From positions 62,001-126,000 of the forward strand of contig NZ_WKJH01000005.1 in the NCBI RefSeq assembly GCF_009674825.1: a stretch of 64,000 bases of DNA, given 5' to 3'. Below are positions 54,131 to 63,520 of the stretch, piece by piece. The DNA comes from Maribacter luteus (GTDB taxonomy: Bacteria > Bacteroidota > Bacteroidia > Flavobacteriales > Flavobacteriaceae). A program made the translations under genes and the position numbers. Positions within the stretch are counted from its first letter, which is position 1; every line of letters starts with the position of its first letter. A model generated the notes under the pieces. It was not told where the DNA came from and did not search any database. It was given only the letters and a program-made list of their open reading frames with translations.

Positions 54131-54673
54131 TCAATTATCTTTTGTGTTTACAGCATGAAAATCACCATTAACGAATAATTCCCTACTGTTATTGTCTTTG
54201 AACACAACGTTCATATAGCCTTTGATATTTTTGTCATCAATTTGGGTAAAAACCAATTTTCCTTTTTTAGCGAACAAAGGCTCTTCTCCCAAAACCTTAA
54301 TATCGGCATAACCAAAAACACCGTCATAATTGTTCAAAAGCCCATTAAAATGAGAGGGCAATTGGTACTCCCCTGTTCTTAATCCTATTGGGTCGTCTTT
54401 TTCTTTTATCAGAAATTCCATTTGCCGATCTCCTTTCATGAATTTCAAAGAAACCGATGTAAAAGGCTCTCCTTGGATCGTTAATCCCTTATTCGTTTCA
54501 AAGATTACTTTCCCTTTCAATAATTCTTCGAATACCTTATCGGCATCCATTCCAATACCTGTTTGTTCTTTGAACTGAAAACGTATGGTTTCCGAATCCG
54601 TATTGGAAATAAAGAAGAACGGTATTAAAAACCAAAATCCAACTTTAAAAAATTTGAGCATATAGTGATTCAT
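54131..54673 (-). CDS. Hypothetical secreted protein
   Basis: This 180-residue protein has an N-terminal hydrophobic segment (residues ~5-23, with FFISNTDS at the likely cleavage site) and a beta-rich remainder with charged loops. An alternative ATG four codons on (MLKFFKVGFW) also leaves the signal. No family is recognised. A small membrane-peptide gene (54722-54862) lies 48 bases upstream on the same strand and may be in its operon. Confidence 0.6.
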   Translation of the reverse strand: MNHYMLKFFKVGFWFLIPFFFISNTDSETIRFQFKEQTGIGMDADKVFEELLKGKVIFETNKGLTIQGEPFTSVSLKFMKGDRQMEFLIKEKDDPIGLRTGEYQLPSHFNGLLNNYDGVFGYADIKVLGEEPLFAKKGKLVFTQIDDKNIKGYMNVVFKDNNSRELFVNGDFHAVNTKDN

Positions 54674-54721
54674 TTATTGGGCTTTTGTCAATTCATATTC
54701 AATTGTACAATTGAGACCTAT

Positions 54722-54862
54722 TTAATCTAATCTTTTTTCATCAGTATAGTTCTCACTTATAAGCAAATCTGAACTAGGTACATCTACCTTGTTTTTTTCA
54801 ACAATTACTGCAACGATAAGTGCAGAAACCAATAAAGCGAACATTATAATACATTTTTTCAT
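54722..54862 (-). CDS. Candidate 46-residue membrane-anchored protein
   Basis: The minus-strand frame from ATG (54860-54862) to TAA encodes a 46-residue protein with a KK start, one hydrophobic helix (IIMFALLVSALIVAVIV) and an acidic tail (ENYTDEKRLD). The pattern is that of a real signal-anchor protein, and it lies just upstream of another secreted-protein gene. It is tentative because no homologue is recalled. Confidence 0.45.
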   Translation of the reverse strand: MKKCIIMFALLVSALIVAVIVEKNKVDVPSSDLLISENYTDEKRLD

Positions 54863-55191
54863 GAGTCTGTTTTAATTCCTTTTTTAGGATTGTTAGTCAT
54901 ACTTACATGGGGAAACAAAAACAATATTCATGCCCTAAATTATCAGATGCCAACTGACTGCAATTAACATTATGTATAAATGGCCACAAAACATGTATAA
55001 TTTGCAAGGAAAAAATCCCATAATTGCCTTTTTATGCCTGTTTGTAGGAATTTACACCGATATTTGATGTGTAACACCTTTATATAAAATAACCGTCAAC
55101 CACACTCAAAATACCTCCATTGATACAAATTCACTTGTTAAGTACGAACTTAATTTTAAATTTGATTACCTTACAATAAGACTTTTTTACT
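54863..55191. other. 329-base region upstream of the LytTR gene
   Basis: Holds the promoter of the regulator gene (55135-55164) and, on the minus side, probably that of the small membrane protein. The rest shows no frame or RNA that I can support. Confidence 0.5.
55135..55164 (+). promoter_or_regulatory. Promoter of the LytTR-LytS genes
   Basis: TTG (55135-55137), exactly 19 bases, TAAATTTG (55157-55164): a textbook Bacteroidetes promoter, 27 bases before the ATG at 55192. Confidence 0.75.
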
Positions 55192-55926
55192 ATGCTTGAA
55201 GCCATAATTGTCGATGACGAAATAAAAGCACTCCAGAGTCTTTCTTGGGAGCTTACCAATTTTAGTGATGAAATAAAGGTCAGTGCATCGTTCACTGATC
55301 CTTTCGAGGCCTTGGAATATCTGAACAAAACCACTCCTGACTGTTTGTTTCTTGATATTGAAATGCCAACTATGGATGGCTTTCAGTTTATTCAAAAACT
55401 TACCAACAAGAATTTTCCGGTGGTCATAACCACGGCTTACAACCAATATGCCATAAAAGCATTGAAAAATGAAGCGATTGATTATCTGCTGAAACCCATT
55501 GATACAGATGATTTGAAGGATACGATCGTAAAGATCAAAAAATTCAATGCCAAAAACTTTACCTCTGAACGACTTGAAAAGATACTTCTCAACTTCAACG
55601 ACAATGCCCTTCACAAAAAGATAACCTTCAATACCGATGGTAAATTATTGTTTTTGGAAAGTGACGAAATACTTTACGCCGAATCCGATGGTAATTACAG
55701 TACAATATACCTTACTGACGGACAAAAAATACTCTTGACCAAGAAACTAAAGGAGGTGAATGAACTTTTGCCATCCGATTCATTTTTCAGGATTCACAAT
55801 TCATATATCATCAATCTTCATAAAATAAAAGAATTCTTGAAGACAGACGGTTATGTGATCCTTAATTCTAACCATAAAATTCCGGTCTCCAGACAAAAGA
55901 AGTCAGATTTTCTGGATATGATATAA
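55192..55926 (+). CDS. LytTR-family response regulator
   Basis: This 244-residue protein has an N-terminal receiver domain (VDDE at residues 7-10, phosphorylated Asp55 in LFLDIEMP, PID switch region) and a C-terminal LytTR DNA-binding domain (~145-244, with the FRIHNSYIINL motif). It is 6 bases upstream of the TPR histidine kinase gene, forming one two-component unit. Targets are unknown. Confidence 0.94.
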   Translation: MLEAIIVDDEIKALQSLSWELTNFSDEIKVSASFTDPFEALEYLNKTTPDCLFLDIEMPTMDGFQFIQKLTNKNFPVVITTAYNQYAIKALKNEAIDYLLKPIDTDDLKDTIVKIKKFNAKNFTSERLEKILLNFNDNALHKKITFNTDGKLLFLESDEILYAESDGNYSTIYLTDGQKILLTKKLKEVNELLPSDSFFRIHNSYIINLHKIKEFLKTDGYVILNSNHKIPVSRQKKSDFLDMI

Positions 55927-55932
55927 ATTTTA

Positions 55933-57903
55933 ATGTTCTTCCACAATCTTTTAAATACGAATTATAGACCTTATTTTATGGGTAGATGGCAAAGTATTTT
56001 TCTATTTATCTCTCTGTTTTCCCTACTTGGGCATTCCCAAAAAATACCCGATGCCTATAAAAAAACCGTGGATAGTCTCATTAATGGCGCCCCAAGAACG
56101 TATGCCGAAATCGATGCTGTTCTAAGGCCAACACGAAAAGACACTACTTTAATGCGCTTTTTGGCGCAAGAAGCGAACAACAAAAATTATTATAGTGGAC
56201 AGGCATATGCCTTAAACCAATTAGGCCGAAGATATAGGGATATATCACAGTTTACCCAAGCCATAAACCTGCACCAGGCAGCATTGGATGCCTCAAAAGC
56301 CGGGAATAATCTTGAATTCGAGGTATATAGCCTAAATATGTTAAGTGTGATCCATCGTAGAAGGGATGCCATAAAGTCGGCGTTGGATTATAGCCAAGAG
56401 GCCCTTTCCTTGGCAGAAACGGTGAAAAAGCCTTCTGAAGGACTCAAAAGAAGTATTAACGTATCCTTAAATGGTATAGGCAATATCTACCAAACCTTGG
56501 AACAATATGATCTGGCCATTGACCAATTTCAAAAATCACTAATACTCGAAAATGAACTGGGCAATAAACTAGGCCTTGCCATAAACCATCAGAACATTGG
56601 AGAATGCCAAGAAATGCAAGGCAAATTAGATGAGGCCCTTAAAAGTTATAGAACTTCCTTGGCCTATAACGAAGAGATAGATAGTGACAAAGGAAAGGTA
56701 ATCTGTAAAAACAGTATTGCCCATGTGTATATTATCCAGGATAAATTAGATCAAGCCATAGAAATCCTGGAACCCACTTTATTGGCATCACAAGAGATTG
56801 GCGACAAGTACCTTACTTCCGGTATCCATCTAAATCTAGGTTGGGCCTATCTATTAAAAGAAAATCTAAAAAAGGCCAAACTCAATTTAGAAACCGGTCT
56901 AAACATAGCCGAAAAACATAATCTGCCCTCGAACATATCATTAGCGAATTCATATTTGTCGGTTCTAGCAGAAAAACAAGGAAATTACAAAAAGGCCATA
57001 AACCATTATAAACTGGCCAAAGAATTTGACGAAAAAACCGTTAATGAGCGAAATTTACGATATGTTGGCGATTTGATAAGCCGCTACAATATTGAAAAGA
57101 AAAACAATGAAATAGAGATTATCAATAAAGACTATGAAATCGTAAAATTAAAACTACGAAAGAACCAGACCCGATTACTGATCGGAGGTTTTGCGCTCAT
57201 ACTTTTATCCGGGATATTTTACATACTTTATCGTCAATACCAACTTAAGAACGATAAAAAACTATTGACACTGGAGCAATCGATGCTACGTAGTCAAATG
57301 AATCCACATTTTTTGTTCAATTCATTGAATTCCATTAAGTTATATATCATTAACAACGACAAAAAAAATGCAGTACATTACCTGAATAAATTCTCGAAAT
57401 TAGTACGAAAGATCCTTGAGGCCTCATCCTTGAAAGAGATTCCCTTGGCCGAGGAATTGGAGACCGTTGAACTCTATATGAATATTGAAAATATCCGTTT
57501 TTCAAATGAGATCAATTTCAAGATCAGCATTGATGAGGATATTGATATACATACCATAAAAATTCCATCCTTAATACTCCAGCCTTTTCTTGAAAACGCA
57601 CTTTGGCACGGTCTTTCTTCAAAGGAAGGTGAAAAAAACATCGACCTTCATGTAAGCAAGGGCAACAATAACTTTATAGATATTAGCATTACTGACAATG
57701 GTGTAGGTAGGGATGCCGCAGAAGTAATCAAACAAAGTAAGGTTCTAAAGCGTAAATCGGTCGGCATCGAAATAACCAAAGAACGATTGGCGAATTTTGC
57801 GAGGGATTATCAAAACACCTTCGATGTTACCATTATAGATCTTTATGATGATGACAAAAACGCCATAGGAACCAAGGTCGTATTACACTTACCTACGATT
57901 TAG
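55933..57903 (+). CDS. TPR-containing LytS-like sensor histidine kinase
   Basis: This 656-residue protein has a signal peptide or anchor, a periplasmic domain of several tetratricopeptide repeats (~80-400), one transmembrane helix (~416-435), a HisKA_7TM-less LytS-type kinase core with the phospho-acceptor His459 in QMNPHFLFNSLNSI, and a HATPase domain (LILQPFLENAL, ITDNGVGRD). The TPR part suggests a protein or peptide ligand. The ATG at 55933 precedes the hydrophobic segment by 20 residues; the ATG at 55978 (MGRWQSIFLF) is an equally good start. It ends overlapping the convergent DUF3109 gene by 11 bases. Confidence 0.9.
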   Translation: MFFHNLLNTNYRPYFMGRWQSIFLFISLFSLLGHSQKIPDAYKKTVDSLINGAPRTYAEIDAVLRPTRKDTTLMRFLAQEANNKNYYSGQAYALNQLGRRYRDISQFTQAINLHQAALDASKAGNNLEFEVYSLNMLSVIHRRRDAIKSALDYSQEALSLAETVKKPSEGLKRSINVSLNGIGNIYQTLEQYDLAIDQFQKSLILENELGNKLGLAINHQNIGECQEMQGKLDEALKSYRTSLAYNEEIDSDKGKVICKNSIAHVYIIQDKLDQAIEILEPTLLASQEIGDKYLTSGIHLNLGWAYLLKENLKKAKLNLETGLNIAEKHNLPSNISLANSYLSVLAEKQGNYKKAINHYKLAKEFDEKTVNERNLRYVGDLISRYNIEKKNNEIEIINKDYEIVKLKLRKNQTRLLIGGFALILLSGIFYILYRQYQLKNDKKLLTLEQSMLRSQMNPHFLFNSLNSIKLYIINNDKKNAVHYLNKFSKLVRKILEASSLKEIPLAEELETVELYMNIENIRFSNEINFKISIDEDIDIHTIKIPSLILQPFLENALWHGLSSKEGEKNIDLHVSKGNNNFIDISITDNGVGRDAAEVIKQSKVLKRKSVGIEITKERLANFARDYQNTFDVTIIDLYDDDKNAIGTKVVLHLPTI

Positions 57904-58465
57904 AATGTTCGGCAGCAACCTCCTCTAATTCGACATACCAATCTTCCCCGAATTTTCGTATCAATGCCTCTTTTACGAATTTATAGACAGGAACCTTAAG
58001 CGAAGCCCCAAGTTCACAGGCAGCATCACAAATTTCCCATTTATGGTAATTAACAGCAGTAAACTCGGTATATTCCCTTAAGCGAATCGGGTACAAATGG
58101 CACGAAACCGGTTTTTTCCATGAAATAACACCTTGATTATAGGCTTCTTCTATACCACATTTGGCAATTTGGTCATCGGTATAAATAACATAGGCACATT
58201 CACTATTGTTAACCAAAGTAGTCTCCCATTCACCATCTTCACCCTTTACAAATGCCCCTTGCTCCTCGATGGCCGCAATACCTTCAGGGCGTAAAAAAGG
58301 CTTTACGTCCTTATAAATATCAACAAGAATCTCGGTTTCATGATCTTCTACAGGTGCACCTGCTGTCCCGTCTATACAACACGCCCCTTTGCAGGCATTA
58401 AGATTACAAACAAAGTCATTCTCAATAATCTCCTCCGACACAATGGTCTTACCCAATTGGAACAT
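57893..58465 (-). CDS. DUF3109 family cysteine-rich protein
   Basis: This 190-residue protein has eight or more Cys, including CNLNACKGACC near residues 20-30, a KCGIEEAYNQG stretch, a CHLYPIR motif and a CDAACELG motif, the pattern of DUF3109 and the related YkgJ metal-cluster family. It likely binds an Fe-S or zinc cluster; its function is not known. It is monocistronic. Confidence 0.9.
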   Translation of the reverse strand: MFQLGKTIVSEEIIENDFVCNLNACKGACCIDGTAGAPVEDHETEILVDIYKDVKPFLRPEGIAAIEEQGAFVKGEDGEWETTLVNNSECAYVIYTDDQIAKCGIEEAYNQGVISWKKPVSCHLYPIRLREYTEFTAVNYHKWEICDAACELGASLKVPVYKFVKEALIRKFGEDWYVELEEVAAEHSKS

Positions 58466-58557
58466 ACGCTACATTTTGCGGTCAAAGATAGTACATTGTG
58501 CCTAGATTGAATTCTATAAAAAATCATTAATGAGATCTAAAAACAAATGACTTAACG

Positions 58558-58565
58558 TAGATTTG
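58558..58565 (+). promoter_or_regulatory. -7 element of the MarC-family gene
   Basis: TAGATTTG, a perfect TAnnTTTG, 22 bases before the ATG at 58588. No TTG at standard -33 spacing. Confidence 0.55.
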
Positions 58566-58587
58566 TCAACTTTTAAAAACAGTTTTA

Positions 58588-59166
58588 ATGGAATTGAATT
58601 TAGACTTTAAGGAAATCGCTACTTCTAGCATGGTGCTTTTTGCGGTAATCGATATTATAGGAAGTATCCCCATTATCATAGGTTTACGAAAGAAAGTTGG
58701 GCATATACAGTCAGAAAAAGCCTCTTTAGTGGCCGCACTGATCATGATCGCATTTCTTTTTGTGGGCAAAGAGATTCTCACCTTGATCGGTATTGATGTG
58801 TATTCCTTTGCCGTTGCCGGTTCATTGATAATTTTTTTCTTGGCCATTGAAATGATCTTGGGCATAACCCTATATAAAGATGATGAACCTGAAAGTGCAT
58901 CGATAGTGCCCATTGCCTTCCCCTTGATTGCCGGGGCGGGAACAATGACTTCCTTGTTATCATTACGAGCTGAATATCATGTAGAAAATATCATTGTTGC
59001 CATACTCGTAAACATTATCTTTGTATATATAGTCTTGAAGGCATCAAAACGAATTGAAAAGATTCTAGGTGCAAATGGCATCAATATTATCCGTAAGGTT
59101 TTTGGTGTAATATTATTGGCCATTGCCGTGAAACTTTTCACTGCAAATATTAACGCATTGTTTTAA
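58588..59166 (+). CDS. MarC-family membrane protein
   Basis: This 192-residue protein has six hydrophobic helices and the MarC motif FPLIAGAGTMTSLL around residues 112-125. MarC proteins were once tied to multidrug resistance, which was later disproved; their role is unknown. It is followed after 2 bases by a small membrane gene, so the two are probably cotranscribed. Confidence 0.9.
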   Translation: MELNLDFKEIATSSMVLFAVIDIIGSIPIIIGLRKKVGHIQSEKASLVAALIMIAFLFVGKEILTLIGIDVYSFAVAGSLIIFFLAIEMILGITLYKDDEPESASIVPIAFPLIAGAGTMTSLLSLRAEYHVENIIVAILVNIIFVYIVLKASKRIEKILGANGINIIRKVFGVILLAIAVKLFTANINALF

Positions 59167-59168
59167 AA

Positions 59169-59372
59169 ATGAATAAAATATTAACGATTATCTTAATTTT
59201 TTTGGCTATTGCCTTGGTGGGTTATAATGTGACATTGATAGATTTCAACAATCCACTTGAAGGTAACAGTGTGATCGCACTTATTGGAATTCTAGCGGCA
59301 CTTTGTGCCATAGTCATTTTATTGATTTTCTTGACATCCAAGAAAATACAGAAGAAAATAGACGAGGATTAA
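59169..59372 (+). CDS. Small two-helix membrane protein
   Basis: This 67-residue protein has two hydrophobic helices (about residues 4-20 and 37-57) and a Lys-rich tail. It follows the MarC-family gene by 2 bases and overlaps the convergent S41 gene by 4 bases. No family is recognised. Confidence 0.7.
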   Translation: MNKILTIILIFLAIALVGYNVTLIDFNNPLEGNSVIALIGILAALCAIVILLIFLTSKKIQKKIDED

Positions 59373-61000
59373 TTGTTTTCTTCTATGCTATCGGCATCGG
59401 CCTGTTTCACCATTGGGGCATCTAATTCCATTACCGTTTTTAGCATAGCATCTGCGGTACTTTTTATTTTTGCATGGCTGTTGGGGCCGAACAATTGATC
59501 TGCCAAAGCCGCTTTTATATATAGTTTAATCTGATCTTCATAATCATAGAATTCCATCTTAAGACCTCTATTCACTGAATAATCAACAAACCTTTCAAAA
59601 AGGATATCATCTACATGATATTCATTTATAAATTCCTCTTTGGAAATATCTGAAAACCTGCTTCGATCCTCATCCAAATATTCGAAAACGAAGAAGGAGA
59701 GAAATCCAAGGTTATCCATACTTTCCACAGCCTCTTCCTCATTGGAACCTATGGGCACGAAAACATCGGGGATTATTCCGCCACCACCATAAACAACCCT
59801 ACCTTTTGGTGTAGTGTATTTTAGGGAATCGGCTACTTTAATACTGTCTACGGACACCAACTCCCCATTGTGATACCTATCTGTAAACCGCTTATAATAA
59901 TCCTTGTTCCCATTTTTATAGGTTCGTTGAATACTACGACCAGTAGGCGTATAATATCTGGAAACCGTTAACCGTACTGCAGAACCATCACCTAGGTCCA
60001 TTTCCCTTTGTACCAAGCCTTTGCCGAAAGAGCGTCGCCCAACGATGGTACCAATATCATTGTCCTGCAGGGCACCGGCTACAATCTCACTTGCCGAGGC
60101 CGATCGTTCGTTTATAAGCACATAAATGGGTTTGTCTTCAAAACTACCTTTATCGGTTGCATATATTTTATCGATCTTACCTTTCTTGTTTTTAGTAAAA
60201 AGAATCAATTTACCATCTTCTAAAAATTCATCGGCCATCTGTTCGGCAATACCCAAATAACCTCCTGGATTATCCCTTAAGTCCAAGGTAAGTCTTTCTG
60301 CTCCCTGCTTTCTTAAGGCACTTAGGGCATCCTTGAATTCGCGGAAAGTAGATTCGGCGAAGCGGTTCACTTTTATGTAGCCCATCTTCGGGGTCATCAT
60401 AAAATAAGACTCTACACTTTTAATGGGCACAACATCCCTTCTTACGTTTACTTTAAAGGTCTTGTCCTCACTCTTACGAAAAACGGTTAGCTCAACGTAA
60501 GAACCTTTTTCACCCTTTAATTTTTCCACTATGTTTTCACTGGCCAAGTTCTTGCCGTACAATGTATCATTGTCTGCCATTAAAATGCGATCACCGGGCA
60601 AGATTCCTTTAAGAAAGCTTGGCCCCTTATCAATGGTCCTAATTACCGCTATAGTGTCTTTATAAGGATAGAAATTAATGCCGATACCAACAAAATCACC
60701 TTTCATATTCTCCGAAACCTCCTCCATTTGACGTTTAGGGATATACACCGAATGAGGATCTAATTTTTCAAGAATATTGTTTACCGTAACATCTACAATA
60801 CTATCCGTATCAATATCATCTACATACTCATAATCAATATAGTCGATCAACCTATTGAGTTTGTCTTTTTTAGAATTGGTGGTGAATAATTTTTCAGGTG
60901 AATCATTGAAATGGAGCTTTCCACCAACAAAAACACCAACAGCTAAAGCCGCTGCGATGATCGTAGGTAATATGTAACTGTATTTTCCTTTCAAACTCAA
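59369..61000 (-). CDS. S41-family C-terminal processing peptidase (CtpA-like)
   Basis: This 543-residue protein has an N-terminal membrane anchor (residues 8-26), a PDZ domain (~95-180), and the S41 protease core with the Ser/Lys dyad Ser302 (in ERSASASEIV) and Lys327 (in SFGKGLVQ). CtpA-type proteases cleave C-termini of periplasmic proteins. No ATG lies in frame near the N-terminus; a TTG at 61000 (or at 60994) is the start. The dCMP deaminase gene lies 10 bases upstream, so the two are cotranscribed. Confidence 0.92.
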   Translation of the reverse strand: MSLKGKYSYILPTIIAAALAVGVFVGGKLHFNDSPEKLFTTNSKKDKLNRLIDYIDYEYVDDIDTDSIVDVTVNNILEKLDPHSVYIPKRQMEEVSENMKGDFVGIGINFYPYKDTIAVIRTIDKGPSFLKGILPGDRILMADNDTLYGKNLASENIVEKLKGEKGSYVELTVFRKSEDKTFKVNVRRDVVPIKSVESYFMMTPKMGYIKVNRFAESTFREFKDALSALRKQGAERLTLDLRDNPGGYLGIAEQMADEFLEDGKLILFTKNKKGKIDKIYATDKGSFEDKPIYVLINERSASASEIVAGALQDNDIGTIVGRRSFGKGLVQREMDLGDGSAVRLTVSRYYTPTGRSIQRTYKNGNKDYYKRFTDRYHNGELVSVDSIKVADSLKYTTPKGRVVYGGGGIIPDVFVPIGSNEEEAVESMDNLGFLSFFVFEYLDEDRSRFSDISKEEFINEYHVDDILFERFVDYSVNRGLKMEFYDYEDQIKLYIKAALADQLFGPNSHAKIKSTADAMLKTVMELDAPMVKQADADSIEENN

Positions 61001-61010
61001 TATAGATCTT

Positions 61011-61451
61011 TTAAATTACAGGTTCCTCAATTATAGGCATATGTACTAATTCAACACCCGCCTTTTCCAAAAACTCCAATCCGGAAACGTCTTTATAAGC
61101 GACTTTATATACCACACGTTTTATGCCAGATTGATGTATCAATTTACTGCATTCCCGACATGGGGAAAGAGTAATATAAAGCGTAGCACCTTCACAAGAT
61201 TGTGTCGAAGATGCCACTTTTGAAATGGCATTGGCCTCTGCATGAAGTACATACCATTTGGTATATCCCTCTTCGTCTTCACAAAAATTCTCGAATCCTG
61301 TTGGTGTACCATTATACCCATCGGAGATGATCATACGGTCCTTGACCACTATGGCCCCAACCTGTTTACGCTTGCAATAAGAAAGTTTACCCCATTCCGC
61401 GGCCATTCTTAAATAGGCCCTATCGTATTTTTCTTGCTTGGATTTTTTCAT
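61011..61451 (-). CDS. Deoxycytidylate (dCMP) deaminase
   Basis: This 146-residue zinc deaminase has HAE (His70-Glu72) and the PCRECS motif (Cys98, Cys101), and the DGYNGTPTGFENFCEDEEGY stretch, with its Cys, is typical of dCMP deaminases and ComE-like proteins. It makes dUMP for thymidylate synthesis. It is upstream of the S41 gene in one operon. Confidence 0.92.
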   Translation of the reverse strand: MKKSKQEKYDRAYLRMAAEWGKLSYCKRKQVGAIVVKDRMIISDGYNGTPTGFENFCEDEEGYTKWYVLHAEANAISKVASSTQSCEGATLYITLSPCRECSKLIHQSGIKRVVYKVAYKDVSGLEFLEKAGVELVHMPIIEEPVI

Positions 61452-61540
61452 AAAGGCTCGGTCAACTCATTTGTTGCTGAAAGACTAATATACCTGCTTT
61501 ATAAAAGCCTGACAAAACTATGGGGTAAAATTAACATTAA

Positions 61541-62125
61541 CTACCAAGGGAACGTTTCAATTAGCATGGGTATTGTAATCAAAATGACCAATATTGATGC
61601 CCCTTTGACAAAATATCCTTGTTTTAACTTAAAAACAGACTGGATTATGAAGGCTAAGGCCAGTACGCTCAATACAATAAGCACTTGTGACAGCTCTATC
61701 CCCGCAGCAAAACCCAATAACGGGGACAGTTTTTCCTCTTCTCCCGACATGAGCATTTTAAAATAATTACTGAATCCGAAACCGTGGATAAGCCCAAAAA
61801 ACGCAGTAGCCAAAATATGTAACAAAATACTTTTTTCCTTGGCCTTGGATTTTAAGTATACCAAATTGAATATTGCCGTTAACAATATGGTTACCGGAAT
61901 AAGAAACTCGATCAAACCGATATCCATAACCACGACTTCATAAACGGATAAACCCAAAGAAAAACAATGGGCAATGGTAAATACAGTCGCCAGGATTAAG
62001 ACTTTCTTCCAACTTTTGAACGTAAACGGTAGGCTCAATGCGGTCAAGAACAGAATGTGGTCATAGGCCGAAAAGTCGAGAACATGATTAAGGCCCAGTT
62101 CAATATAAAACCAAAAATTCTCCAT
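61541..62125 (-). CDS. HupE/UreJ-family membrane protein
   Basis: This 194-residue protein has about six hydrophobic helices, an N-terminal GLNHVLDFSAYDHILFL motif and a HGFGFSNYF stretch with His residues, the pattern of HupE/UreJ. Members are thought to move nickel or other metals, but no hydrogenase or urease gene is near, so the cargo is open. It starts 12 bases after the stop codon of the DnaJ gene. Confidence 0.87.
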   Translation of the reverse strand: MENFWFYIELGLNHVLDFSAYDHILFLTALSLPFTFKSWKKVLILATVFTIAHCFSLGLSVYEVVVMDIGLIEFLIPVTILLTAIFNLVYLKSKAKEKSILLHILATAFFGLIHGFGFSNYFKMLMSGEEEKLSPLLGFAAGIELSQVLIVLSVLALAFIIQSVFKLKQGYFVKGASILVILITIPMLIETFPW

Positions 62126-62137
62126 GTTTAAAGCTAT

Positions 62138-62872
62138 TTAAATAATACCTCTTTCCTGTTGTAGTTGCTCATAGGCCTTCTGAACCTCTTTGAATTTCTC
62201 TTCAGCCCCTTTTTTTATGGCTTCATTTTCCGTATTCACCCTATCCGGATGGTATTTTTTCGCCATAGTCCTATATGCCTTTTTAATTTCATCGTTAGTG
62301 GCCGTTTTATCTATTTCCAGAATTTTATATGCATCATCACCCGATTTTACGAACATCGCCATAATACTTTCAAAATCGCGCATCGAAACCATCAAATAAC
62401 CTGATATTTCACGTATTTTATTTACTTCGGGGGTTCTTATTGAGCCATCTGCCTGGGCAATACCGAACAAAAAATGCAATAGCTGCAATCTCACTTCATA
62501 ACGGGTCCTTTGGTTTAAAAAAGTGCAAATACGTTGTGCCGATATTTCATGTTTTTTATTGATATCGTTGAATGTCCTGAAAATGGCATTCGCCTTATCC
62601 TTACCATAAGTCGCAACAAAATATTGGCGCACATAATCAAGCTCCCTTTGGTTAACCGAACCATCGGCCTTAATAACAATGGAACAAAGTGAAAGTAGGT
62701 TCAATTCAAAATCAGCAGGAGAAACTTTTTGACGGGTCATATCCTTAAAAACGGTGTTGGACCTGCCACTACCGCTAAGGCTATCGATAAAACTGCCAAA
62801 TAAAAAACCTAAAATTGCTCCAGAAAAACCTCGAATGGCAAAACCGACTACGGCCGCTAACCATTTAATCAT
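62138..62872 (-). CDS. TerB-like and DnaJ-domain membrane protein (DjlA-like)
   Basis: This 244-residue protein has an N-terminal hydrophobic glycine-rich segment ([20 protein letters not shown]), a central TerB-type helical domain (~50-160), and a C-terminal J-domain (~178-240) with the HPD motif (KYHPDRVN). This is the DjlA layout, a membrane-linked co-chaperone of DnaK. The ATG at 62872 is used instead of 62914 because the extra 14 residues look random. HupE follows after 12 bases. Confidence 0.9.
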   Translation of the reverse strand: MIKWLAAVVGFAIRGFSGAILGFLFGSFIDSLSGSGRSNTVFKDMTRQKVSPADFELNLLSLCSIVIKADGSVNQRELDYVRQYFVATYGKDKANAIFRTFNDINKKHEISAQRICTFLNQRTRYEVRLQLLHFLFGIAQADGSIRTPEVNKIREISGYLMVSMRDFESIMAMFVKSGDDAYKILEIDKTATNDEIKKAYRTMAKKYHPDRVNTENEAIKKGAEEKFKEVQKAYEQLQQERGII

Positions 62873-62965
62873 AGTACATAATAATTTTTGCAAAGATATA
62901 ATAATACCGACCAATACAACTTGTAACGAAAAGTTAAGTAATCAGGTGTACTACGACAAATTGGT

Positions 62966-62973
62966 TATATTTG
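62966..62973 (+). promoter_or_regulatory. -7 element of the bacilliredoxin gene
   Basis: TATATTTG, a perfect TAnnTTTG, 30 bases before the ATG at 63004. No TTG at standard spacing. Confidence 0.55.
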
Positions 62974-63003
62974 ACCACTTTATAAATCGATAAAAAACAG
63001 ATT

Positions 63004-63414
63004 ATGTATCCAGCAGAATTGGTAAAACCTATGAGAGACGACTTGGCTAATGCCGGGTTTGAAGAATTGTTTACGGCAGATGCAGTAGAAAACGCCATTA
63101 AGAAAGAAGGTACAACGTTGGTTGTTGTAAATTCTGTTTGTGGGTGTGCCGCGGCAAATGCTAGGCCTGCTGCCAAAATAAGTTTAATGAACGCCAAGAA
63201 ACCCGACCATTGCGTTACGGTATTTGCAGGTGTTGATACTGAAGCAGTGAATGCAGCAAGAAATCTTATGATTCCTTTTCCACCCTCATCGCCAAGTATA
63301 GCTTTGTTCAAGGATGGGGAATTGGTTCATATGGTCGAGCGCCATCATATTGAAGGCCGACCTGCAGAACTTATTGCAGAGAATTTAACCGAAGCCTACA
63401 ACGAATTTTGCTAA
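63004..63414 (+). CDS. Bacilliredoxin (BrxA/BrxB, YphP/YqiW family)
   Basis: This 136-residue thioredoxin-fold protein has the CGC active site (Cys46-Gly47-Cys48 in NSVCGCAAANARP), the family hallmark. In Firmicutes it removes bacillithiol from proteins; Bacteroidota also have it, and some make bacillithiol. It is a single gene with a terminator after it. Confidence 0.93.
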   Translation: MYPAELVKPMRDDLANAGFEELFTADAVENAIKKEGTTLVVVNSVCGCAAANARPAAKISLMNAKKPDHCVTVFAGVDTEAVNAARNLMIPFPPSSPSIALFKDGELVHMVERHHIEGRPAELIAENLTEAYNEFC

Positions 63415-63471
63415 GCCTCCTTCCCTTTAATTAGGATCGAAATAGCATAAACGCAAGAATAAATTGCAAAA

Positions 63472-63504
63472 AGACCTCTCAAGTTTTGAAAACATGGGAG
63501 GTCT
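63472..63504 (+). terminator. Terminator of the bacilliredoxin gene
   Basis: GACCTCTCA (63473-63481) pairs with TGGGAGGTC (63495-63503) around a 13-base loop, one G-T pair; a T-rich run follows (TTTATTTTT), which also forms the -7 box of the next gene. Confidence 0.65.
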
Positions 63505-63516
63505 CGTTTATTTTTG
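63485..63516 (+). promoter_or_regulatory. Promoter of the acyltransferase gene
   Basis: TTTG (63485-63488), 20 bases, TATTTTTG (63509-63516). The -33 element lies in the loop of the preceding terminator, and the -7 box ends 4 bases before the ATG at 63521, so the mRNA is probably leaderless. Confidence 0.6.
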
Positions 63517-63520
63517 TCTT

